From: an uncultured Porphyromonas sp.
GTDB taxonomy: Bacteria; Bacteroidota; Bacteroidia; Bacteroidales; Porphyromonadaceae
Direction of reading: 5' to 3'
NCBI GenBank assembly: GCA_902465775.1
Contig: CABQOJ010000079.1
Location: forward strand, 1-5,999
Length of the DNA: 5,999 nucleotides
Each line of letters begins with the position of its first letter. Within the stretch, counting starts at the first letter, position 1. A program made the translations under genes and the position numbers. Under the pieces are notes generated by a model. That model worked only from the letters and a program-made list of their open reading frames with translations. It was not told where the DNA came from and ran no database searches. Positions 1 to 5,117 of the stretch are shown here, one piece after another.

Positions 1-63
1 GACAAAGAGGTTCTTGATCCACTGATCGCAACGTAGCAGACGTGGTAAGGTAGCGGCATTCAT
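1..63 (-). CDS. N-terminal fragment of a probable UbiA-family membrane prenyltransferase (decaprenyl-phosphate phosphoribosyltransferase-like), cut by the left edge
   Basis: Reading the minus strand from the ATG at 63-61 gives 21 uninterrupted codons to the window edge. The peptide starts MNAATLPR and continues LLRCDQWIKNLFV. An in-frame TAG (66-64) lies directly before the ATG, so the start cannot be further upstream. The pattern L-L-R-x-x-Q-W-x-K-N-L-F-V is typical of the N-terminus of UbiA-superfamily enzymes related to decaprenyl-phosphate phosphoribosyltransferase, just before their first membrane helix. Those enzymes transfer groups between isoprenoid lipids and soluble substrates in the inner membrane. 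A TACCTTTG box on the same strand (111-104) sits about 40 bp upstream of the start, which supports a real transcribed gene. Only 21 residues are visible, so the catalytic Asp-rich motifs cannot be checked. The family call is inference from a short but distinctive motif. Confidence 0.6.
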   Translation of the reverse strand, partial: MNAATLPRLLRCDQWIKNLFV

Positions 64-103
64 CTAGTAGTGACGGTTGATAGAGTGAATTATTGCGTAT
101 GCA

Positions 104-111
104 CAAAGGTA
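104..111 (-). promoter_or_regulatory. Candidate Bacteroidetes -7 promoter box for the leftward gene
   Basis: The minus strand reads TACCTTTG, a full match to the Bacteroidetes primary-sigma -7 consensus TAnnTTTG. The predicted transcript start near 97-100 leaves a leader of about 35 nt before the ATG at 63. No clear -33 TTG/TTTG element is visible at the expected spacing, so the call rests on the -7 box and its position. Confidence 0.5.
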
Positions 112-112
112 C

Positions 113-147
113 TTAGAAGTTAGAAATTAGAGATGAGAGGTTAGAGG
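113..147 (+). repeat. Five-unit 7-bp tandem repeat, consensus TTAGARR, in the divergent promoter region
   Basis: Five heptamers follow each other without gaps: TTAGAAG (113), TTAGAAA (120), TTAGAGA (127), the variant TGAGAGG (134) and TTAGAGG (141). The array is strongly purine-biased on the plus strand. It lies between the leftward -7 box (104-111) and the rightward one (185-192), where -33 elements or regulator sites would be expected. Function is unknown; it could be a slippage-prone repeat that changes promoter spacing, or simply intergenic repeat drift. Confidence 0.7.
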
Positions 148-184
148 GCGGAACTTTTGCAACAGAGTTGCACCCAGTTAGCTC

Positions 185-192
185 TACCTTTG
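185..192 (+). promoter_or_regulatory. Candidate Bacteroidetes -7 promoter box for the metal ATPase gene
   Basis: TACCTTTG matches TAnnTTTG exactly and ends 26 bp before the ATG at 219, predicting a short leader of about 20 nt. Possible -33 elements are TTTG at 156-159 (25 bp away) or TTG at 168-170 (14 bp away). Both are off the usual spacing of about 19-21 bp. The box also argues against the in-frame TTG at 168 as the start codon, because that codon lies upstream of the predicted transcript start. Confidence 0.55.
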
Positions 193-218
193 CCTTCGTA
201 ACAGTAACTCTCTATCTT

Positions 219-2111
219 ATGAATAAGAAACTAATTCGCATCATACTCACAGCCCTGCTACTCATCGGGGCTTATATCGTAGAGCGCACCTCGGCGCTCC
301 CGATGTGGCAGCTCCTCTTGGTCTATCTCGTGCCATACCTTATTATAGGGTACGACGTACTCGGCGAGGCGGTCGAGGGAGTGGCGCATGGCGAGCTCTT
401 CGACGAGCACTTCCTCATGAGCATCGCCACCATCGGCGCGCTCTGCATAGGCTTCCTGCCAGGAGCCGAGGCGCAGTTCCCCGAGGCGGTCTTCGTCATG
501 CTCTTCTTCCAGCTGGGCGAGCTCTTCGAGGGATACGCCGAGGGCAAGAGCCGTCGTGCCGTCTCCCACCTCCTCGAGATACGCCCCGACACGGCAAACG
601 TGCTGCGTGACGGCGTCGAGCAGACGGTCGCACCAGAGGAGGTGGCCGTGGGCGAAACGATCATCATCAAGCCTGGCGAAAGGGTACCACTCGATGGCTT
701 CATCGTCGAGGGATCCTCAGCGCTCAATACGGTCGCACTAACGGGCGAAAGCGTACCCCGTAGTGTCACTGTCGAGGACGAAGTAATGTCTGGCTGTGTC
801 AACCTCTCGGGTCTGCTCACCGTCCGTGTCGCCAAGACTGCGGGCGACTCCACCGCCTCGAAGATCATCGAGATGGTCGAGCACGCCACCGATCATAAGT
901 CACGGAGCGAGACCTTCATACGTCGCTTCGCCCGTGTCTACACCCCCGTTGTGGTGATCGTAGCGCTCCTGCTCGCCTTCCTTCCGCCACTCCTGATGGG
1001 CAGCTTCGCCGACCACTTCGCCACTTGGCTGTACCGCGCGCTGACCTTCCTAGTCATCTCCTGCCCCTGCGCTCTGGTCATCTCCATCCCGCTCTCCTTT
1101 TTTGCGGGCATCGGAGGCGCTTCACGGGCTGGCATCTTGGTCAAAGGGGCTAACTACATGGACGCTTTGGCCAAGGCACGTGCCGTCCTTTTTGACAAAA
1201 CAGGCACCCTGACGAAAGGCACTTTTACCGCTAATGCAGTACACCCGACAGCCTGCGAAGCGAACCATCTACTACATATGGTGGCTCACGTGGAGCGTCA
1301 CTCCACACACCCGATTGCTGCCTCGCTGCGTAACGCATATCCCAACGAACAGGACGACTGCACCATCGAGGAGGTCGAGGAGCTGGCTGGGCGAGGGGTC
1401 AAGGCGCGTGTCAACGGCTCCGTAGTTCACGTAGGTAACGTAGCGCTCATGGAGTCTATCGGTGCTCAGTGGCACCCCTGCGACCATGCGGGCACCATCG
1501 TACACGTCGCCATCGACGGCACCTATGCGGGACATATCGTCGTCTCCGACACGCTCAAGGAGGAGTCTAGCCAAGCCATTGAGGCGCTGAGCCATCTAGG
1601 CATCCGCCAACTGGTCATGCTCACGGGCGACCACGAGGAGGTGGCTCAGCAGGTCGCCAAGGAGGTGGGCATCACCGAGTACTATGCGGATCTGCTCCCA
1701 GCGGACAAGCTGTCTCGCCTTGAGGCGATCCTCCAGCAACCCGCCCGAGGCACCGTCCTCTTCGTAGGCGACGGCATCAACGATGCACCTGTCCTAGCGC
1801 GTGCCGATGTGGGCATCGCCATGGGCGGACTCGGCTCTGATGCGGCCATAGAGGCGGCCGACGTGGTCATCATGGACGACAACCCGCTCAAGATCGCCAC
1901 CGCCATACGGATCGCACGCCACACAGTCGGCATCGCGCTCCAGAACGCATGGTTTGCCATCGGCATCAAGGTGCTGGTACTGCTCCTGGCACTGCTCGGG
2001 ATAGCCTCCATGTGGATGGCCGTATTCGCCGACGTAGGCGTCACAGTCCTCGCCGTGCTCAATGCGATGCGCGCCCTACGCCCTGTCAAAGTTAGCAGAT
2101 CGAGCAATTAA
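219..2111 (+). CDS. Heavy-metal-translocating P1B-type ATPase (Zn2+/Cd2+/Pb2+ exporter class, ZntA/CadA-like)
   Basis: This 630-residue inner-membrane pump exports divalent soft metals using ATP. Motifs in order: TGES actuator loop (175-178), membrane metal site SCPCALVIS with CPC at 282-284, phosphorylation site DKTGT (Asp326), nucleotide-binding HP (His364-Pro365) and GRG (391-393), TGD (469-471) and hinge GDGINDAP (517-524). Eight hydrophobic segments are visible near 4-21, 30-48, 64-80, 87-104, 240-260, 274-295, 572-594 and 597-620. CPC together with Lys584 in helix 7 and Asp605 (ADVGVTVL) in helix 8 is the P1B-2 signature, favouring Zn/Cd/Pb over Cu. The protein begins directly at the first helix: there is no N-terminal HMA domain or CxxC. 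The ATG at 219 is chosen over an in-frame TTG at 168 because a -7 box lies between them and the extra 17 residues look non-coding. The class is very secure; the exact metal is inferred. Confidence 0.95.
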   Translation: MNKKLIRIILTALLLIGAYIVERTSALPMWQLLLVYLVPYLIIGYDVLGEAVEGVAHGELFDEHFLMSIATIGALCIGFLPGAEAQFPEAVFVMLFFQLGELFEGYAEGKSRRAVSHLLEIRPDTANVLRDGVEQTVAPEEVAVGETIIIKPGERVPLDGFIVEGSSALNTVALTGESVPRSVTVEDEVMSGCVNLSGLLTVRVAKTAGDSTASKIIEMVEHATDHKSRSETFIRRFARVYTPVVVIVALLLAFLPPLLMGSFADHFATWLYRALTFLVISCPCALVISIPLSFFAGIGGASRAGILVKGANYMDALAKARAVLFDKTGTLTKGTFTANAVHPTACEANHLLHMVAHVERHSTHPIAASLRNAYPNEQDDCTIEEVEELAGRGVKARVNGSVVHVGNVALMESIGAQWHPCDHAGTIVHVAIDGTYAGHIVVSDTLKEESSQAIEALSHLGIRQLVMLTGDHEEVAQQVAKEVGITEYYADLLPADKLSRLEAILQQPARGTVLFVGDGINDAPVLARADVGIAMGGLGSDAAIEAADVVIMDDNPLKIATAIRIARHTVGIALQNAWFAIGIKVLVLLLALLGIASMWMAVFADVGVTVLAVLNAMRALRPVKVSRSSN

Positions 2112-2138
2112 AGCCGACACTCGGTCCCTATAAAACCC

Positions 2139-2182
2139 AATATCCACGGAGATATGCCCCAATATCTCCGTGGATATTTTTT
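2139..2182 (+). terminator. Intrinsic terminator after the metal ATPase gene
   Basis: A perfect 17-bp inverted repeat has left arm AATATCCACGGAGATAT at 2139-2155 and right arm at 2162-2178, with a 6-nt loop. A run of T follows (2177-2182). It begins 27 bp after the ATPase stop codon. The stem is long and mismatch-free, and the T run is on the plus side only, so it should act mainly on rightward transcription. It separates the ATPase transcript from the receptor gene. Confidence 0.9.
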
Positions 2183-2186
2183 GATT

Positions 2187-2260
2187 CTTCGGAAGAGCGA
2201 AATAAAACTTCGGAAGAATCAAATAAAACTTCGGAAGAATGAAATCATAAGTCCGAAGAA
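2187..2260 (+). repeat. Short tandem repeat of 21-22 nt, three clear units plus a degenerate fourth
   Basis: Units start with CTTCGGAAGA at 2187, 2208 and 2229, each continuing into an A-rich tail (AAATAAAA in the first two). Units 1 and 2 are 21 nt and differ at two positions; unit 3 is 22 nt with a changed tail. A degenerate fourth copy, CCGAAGAAT, begins near 2253. Each unit core is itself a small palindrome, CTTC-G-GAAG, extended to ATTCTTCGGAAGA at the left end. The array starts 4 bp after the terminator T run. Because the first period is a multiple of three, the minus strand stays open across it and gives a repetitive peptide (LPKFY), which I regard as an artefact. Confidence 0.8.
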
Positions 2261-2348
2261 TTTGCCGATTCCTCCACCTACCGATTTCTTTCAAGGAGGC
2301 GTAGATGAAACTCGTCAGCCCTATGGCGTATAGCTTACGACTTTTGTC

Positions 2349-2356
2349 TACCTTTG
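2349..2356 (+). promoter_or_regulatory. Candidate Bacteroidetes -7 promoter box immediately before the receptor gene
   Basis: TACCTTTG matches TAnnTTTG, and the ten bases TCTACCTTTG are identical to those at the ATPase promoter (183-192). The box ends only 6 bp before the ATG at 2363, so a transcript started from it would begin at or next to the start codon. No good -33 element is visible around 2322-2330. It may be a true promoter giving a leaderless or near-leaderless mRNA, or a chance match with the real promoter further upstream. Confidence 0.45.
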
Positions 2357-2362
2357 TAAGCG

Positions 2363-4822
2363 ATGAGATCACTTCACTACATCGTCCTACTGCTCTGCGT
2401 ACTGCTACAGGGATGCGCGCTGGCTCTGCATGGGCAGGCGACCGACACGACGGCTGTCGCGACGCCCCACCGTGTGGCGCTCACGGGTTACGTCTTAGAT
2501 CGTGACCGTGAGCCGATCGAGTTTGCCTCGGTACGTGTAGAGGGTACGAGCATCGGTACCTGGAGCGATCTGACGGGCGCTTACCGCTTGGAGCTAACCC
2601 CGACGACCGACAGCGTGGTGGTCAGCTACAGCTCCATCGGCTATCAGACGGTGCGCCAAGTGTACCCGCAGGGGATCTCACGAGACATGCACTTTAACCC
2701 GATGCTGGGCGAGAATGCAATCAACCTCGGCACGGTGACCGTACGAGGCGAGGCGCGTCCGCCGAGTATGGAGCGGATCACGACTCAGACGCTCGCCATG
2801 GAGGCTTCGCCGACACGTAGCATCGAGTCGATGGTGGCTACCTATGCGGGGGTCACACAGCACAACGAGCTGAGCACGCAGTACAATGTACGTGGGGGGA
2901 GCTTCGATGAGAACCTCGTCTACGTCAACGGTATCGAGGTTTACCGCCCGCTATTGGTACGCTCAGCTGAGCAAGAGGGCTTGAGCTTTGTCAATACTGA
3001 TCTGGTGGAGCGGGTTTACTTTTCGGCTGGAGCCTTTGATGCGCACTATGGCGACCGACTCTCCTCGGTTCTAGACATACAGTACAAGCGCCCTACGAAG
3101 CTGGAGGGCGCTGTCACCCTTGGGTTGATGAATAATAGTCTCTACGTGGGGGGTAAGCATGGGCGCTTTACCCATGTCACGGGCATCCGAACGCGCACCA
3201 CGCAGCTGCTGCTCTCGAAGATGGAGACTCGTGGGGAGTACAACCCCTTCTATGCGGATGCGCAGACTTATCTGACCTACACCTTCAATGATCGCTGGCG
3301 CATCGAGGGCATCGGCTACTACTCCTGGACGCAGTACCGCTTTCGTCCCGAGCAGCGCGAGACGACTGTCGGCTCTTTGCAAAATGCAAAGCACTTTACC
3401 GTCTACTTCGACGGACAGGAGCGGGATCGCTTCTCCACACTCTTTGGTGCCTTGACGCTACACTGGCGCCCCAGCAGTCAAGGGGCGCACAGGCTGGACC
3501 TGAGCCTCTACAACAGCAACGAGCGGGAGAGCTACGATATAACGGGCGCGTACTATCTACAGAAGGAGGCTGACCCGACGACTGGATCGGACAAGCAGGA
3601 GCTGCTCGCCACGGGTGTCAATCATGAGCATGCCCGCAACCTGCTCCGCTACTCGGTCGCCGCACTCGCTTACAGTGGCAACCAGCGCCTCAGCGAGACG
3701 CATCGTCTCATGTGGGGTGCGGAACTACGAGGCGAGCAGATAGCGGACTACATATCTGAGTGGGTCAAGCTCGACTCGGCGGGCTACAACCTACCACGTG
3801 ATCCCAATCTAATCAAGATGCAGAGCAACCTTTACTCCAACGTCTCGCTGCGCTCGGCACGCGCCTCGCTCTATCTGCAGGATGAGATGCAGTGGCAGAC
3901 ACCTTCGGGGCGTTATCATCTGACGGCCGGCGTGCGGGGGAGCTTCTGGTCGTTCAATAAGAAGGCGGACTTCTCGCCTCGCTTGGTTGCTTCGTGGCGA
4001 CCGAAGGAACTATCCGACCTCTTGGTCAGAGCAGCTGGAGGACTATACTACCAGAGCCCCTTCTACAAGGAGATACGCATCATTGAGGCTGACGCCATGG
4101 GTAATCAGTCGGTACTGCTCAACGATCAGGTGCGTTCGCAAGGGTCGGCACAAGCTTTGGTCGGTGTGGACTACAACTTCCTCGTGGCGGGTCGCAAGTT
4201 TCGCCTCACCGCCGAGGGCTACTACAAGCATCTCTTTCGGATCAATCCCTACTATGTGGACAATGTCAAGCAACGCTACCTAGGTCAAAACCTCGGCACG
4301 GGCTACATCGTGGGGCTGGATGTCAAGCTCTTTGGGGAGTTTGTCCCAGACGTAGACTCATGGTTTACCGCCTCGCTGATGCGTGGCCGGCAGACCATCG
4401 AGGGGTATGGCGAGATGCCACTACCACACGTGCCGGACTACAATTTGTCGCTCTTCTTCCAGGACTACTTCCCTGGCTACAAGCGGATCACGCTAAGCTT
4501 GCGAGGGGTGCTGACGGGAGGACTCCCTCAGCTCAACGCCGCCGAGGGATTTGGTCGCCCGCTCTTCCGTGGGACGGCCTACAAGCGTGTGGACATCGGT
4601 ATGCAGTACACGCTGTGGGATCGCGAGACTGCACAGCCTGGTGCGTGGCGCTGGCTACAAGCACTCAGCAAGGTCTCGGTCGGGGTAAATGTCTTCAACC
4701 TCTTTGACATGACCAATATCGGCTCTTACTACTGGCTCTCGGACGCTTACCGCAATCAATACGCCGTGCCCAACTACCTGACGGGACGCCAGTACGACGC
4801 TTCGCTCATCGTCCGCTTCTAA
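2363..4822 (+). CDS. TonB-dependent outer-membrane receptor with N-terminal carboxypeptidase-regulatory-like domain
   Basis: This 819-residue protein is a gated outer-membrane channel that would import a substrate using TonB energy. A signal peptide spans about 1-26 (hydrophobic IVLLLCVLL, likely cut after HGQA). Residues about 39-115 form a carboxypeptidase-regulatory-like beta-sandwich (LTGYVLDRDREPIEFASV, then YSSIGYQT), found on many Bacteroidetes receptors. A TonB-box-like stretch, LGTVTVRGE, lies at 122-130. The plug domain covers about 135-243, with YNVRGGSFDENLVYVNGIEV (174-193) and AGAFDAHYGDRLSSVLDI. The remainder is an aromatic-rich 22-strand-type barrel ending in DASLIVRF, with the terminal Phe expected for Bam recognition. 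No susD gene follows, so this is a lone receptor rather than part of a visible Sus-type glycan locus. The substrate is not identifiable. LQGC (15-18) resembles a weak lipobox, but a standard signal peptidase I site fits better. A TAA ends the gene. Confidence 0.93.
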   Translation: MRSLHYIVLLLCVLLQGCALALHGQATDTTAVATPHRVALTGYVLDRDREPIEFASVRVEGTSIGTWSDLTGAYRLELTPTTDSVVVSYSSIGYQTVRQVYPQGISRDMHFNPMLGENAINLGTVTVRGEARPPSMERITTQTLAMEASPTRSIESMVATYAGVTQHNELSTQYNVRGGSFDENLVYVNGIEVYRPLLVRSAEQEGLSFVNTDLVERVYFSAGAFDAHYGDRLSSVLDIQYKRPTKLEGAVTLGLMNNSLYVGGKHGRFTHVTGIRTRTTQLLLSKMETRGEYNPFYADAQTYLTYTFNDRWRIEGIGYYSWTQYRFRPEQRETTVGSLQNAKHFTVYFDGQERDRFSTLFGALTLHWRPSSQGAHRLDLSLYNSNERESYDITGAYYLQKEADPTTGSDKQELLATGVNHEHARNLLRYSVAALAYSGNQRLSETHRLMWGAELRGEQIADYISEWVKLDSAGYNLPRDPNLIKMQSNLYSNVSLRSARASLYLQDEMQWQTPSGRYHLTAGVRGSFWSFNKKADFSPRLVASWRPKELSDLLVRAAGGLYYQSPFYKEIRIIEADAMGNQSVLLNDQVRSQGSAQALVGVDYNFLVAGRKFRLTAEGYYKHLFRINPYYVDNVKQRYLGQNLGTGYIVGLDVKLFGEFVPDVDSWFTASLMRGRQTIEGYGEMPLPHVPDYNLSLFFQDYFPGYKRITLSLRGVLTGGLPQLNAAEGFGRPLFRGTAYKRVDIGMQYTLWDRETAQPGAWRWLQALSKVSVGVNVFNLFDMTNIGSYYWLSDAYRNQYAVPNYLTGRQYDASLIVRF

Positions 4823-4841
4823 TTCGCTGGGGAATAACGGG

Positions 4842-4959
4842 ACGAGTAGCCCGCTGTAGGAACGCACGATCTGTGCGTCCGTTGTATCAAAGGATACTAC
4901 GTCAAGGCTTTAACGGGGACGGACGCACAGATCGTGCGTCCCTACACAGGGCTACTCGT
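4842..4959. repeat. Large imperfect inverted repeat (REP/MITE-like), 41-nt arms
   Basis: The left arm (4842-4882) and right arm (4919-4959) are reverse complements with three mismatches, separated by 36 nt. Each arm starts at its outer end with ACGAGTAGCCC and carries an inner palindrome, ACGCAC-GATCT-GTGCGT on the left and its counterpart on the right. The spacer holds a small hairpin, GTATC-AAAG-GATAC (4884-4897). No T run follows the right arm, so it is not a standard terminator, although the folded RNA could protect the 3' end of the receptor mRNA that ends 20 bp upstream. It contains no gene. The nested palindromes suggest a dispersed REP-like or miniature mobile element, which is inference. 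Confidence 0.8.
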
Positions 4960-4983
4960 TTCGCTTGGACTTGGTGGCACTTT

Positions 4984-5007
4984 GACATAATGTCGCAAGT
5001 GCTTGCG
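4984..5007. promoter_or_regulatory. Two adjacent small palindromes upstream of dnaK, possible regulator sites
   Basis: GACAT-A-ATGTC (4984-4994) and CGCAAG-TG-CTTGCG (4994-5007) abut each other directly before the candidate dnaK promoter. Both are perfect dyads. Neither matches the CIRCE operator of HrcA (TTAGCACTC-N9-GAGTGCTAA). Their position fits binding sites for an activator or repressor of dnaK; the protein that would bind is unknown. Confidence 0.4.
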
Positions 5008-5010
5008 TCG

Positions 5011-5026
5011 TGGCACAATGTTTGAT
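5011..5026 (+). promoter_or_regulatory. Candidate dnaK promoter, sigma-54-like -24/-12 element overlapping a weak -7 box
   Basis: TGGCAC (5011-5016), five bases, then TTGAT (5022-5026) has the spacing of the sigma-54 consensus TGGCAC-N5-TTGC, with the GG in place and only the C of the -12 GC replaced by A. The overlapping AATGTTTG (5017-5024) is a one-mismatch fit to the primary-sigma -7 box TAnnTTTG. Either reading puts the transcript start near 5030-5038 and gives a leader of about 80 nt. I cannot separate the two from sequence alone. Confidence 0.4.
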
Positions 5027-5045
5027 ACCTATGTGATGTAAGCGT

Positions 5046-5070
5046 CTGACCTACGGATGGTCCAGGTCAG
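5046..5070 (+). promoter_or_regulatory. Hairpin in the dnaK 5' leader
   Basis: CTGACCT (5046-5052) pairs perfectly with AGGTCAG (5064-5070) across an 11-nt loop that can form a further GGA/TCC pairing. It lies 47 bp before the dnaK start and is followed by a long A-rich, unstructured stretch up to the ATG. It would sit within the predicted leader RNA. A role in mRNA stability or temperature response is possible but not shown, since the start codon itself is not sequestered. Confidence 0.4.
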
Positions 5071-5117
5071 CCGACAGACACATTAACAAATAAGAAATCA
5101 ACAAACAACACAATACT

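Noticed and set aside
168..218. In-frame TTG at 168 as start of the metal ATPase, adding 17 residues
   Set aside because: The extension overlaps the -7 promoter box at 185-192, adds no recognisable domain, and the ATG at 219 begins directly with a typical MNKK plus first membrane helix.
323..889. Minus-strand open frame of 188 codons inside the ATPase gene
   Set aside because: It is antisense to strongly conserved ATPase codons. Its Ser/Thr/Arg-rich composition is that of a shadow frame in GC-biased coding DNA, and it has no recognisable motif.
2187..2260. Tandem repeat as a CRISPR array
   Set aside because: The 21-22 nt units are contiguous with no unique spacers and no cas genes are present.
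2076..2372. Minus-strand open frame of 98 codons with a repeated LPKFY peptide across the ATPase-receptor intergenic region
   Set aside because: It starts at a GTG inside the receptor gene, reads through the terminator hairpin, and ends inside the ATPase gene. Its repeats come from the tandem DNA repeat, whose 21-nt period happens to keep the frame open.
2405..2418. Lipoprotein signal (LQGC) making the receptor a lipoprotein
   Set aside because: Gln at the -2 position is unusual for a lipobox, the hydrophobic stretch continues beyond the Cys, and TonB-dependent barrels normally use signal peptidase I.
2305..2505. 66-codon plus-strand frame as a real protein gene
   Set aside because: It has a good Shine-Dalgarno, but most of it overlaps the receptor signal-peptide region in another frame and the peptide is Arg/Ala-rich as expected of a shadow frame. 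It is kept only as a possible leader ORF in the findings.
4842..4959. The inverted repeat as the receptor gene's intrinsic terminator
   Set aside because: The stem is long, but no T run follows either arm and the spacer is 36 nt. It may affect RNA stability, but it does not look like a standard terminator.
4971..5010. CIRCE (HrcA) operator upstream of dnaK
   Set aside because: AAGTGCTT is only loosely similar; the TTAGCACTC-N9-GAGTGCTAA arrangement is not present.
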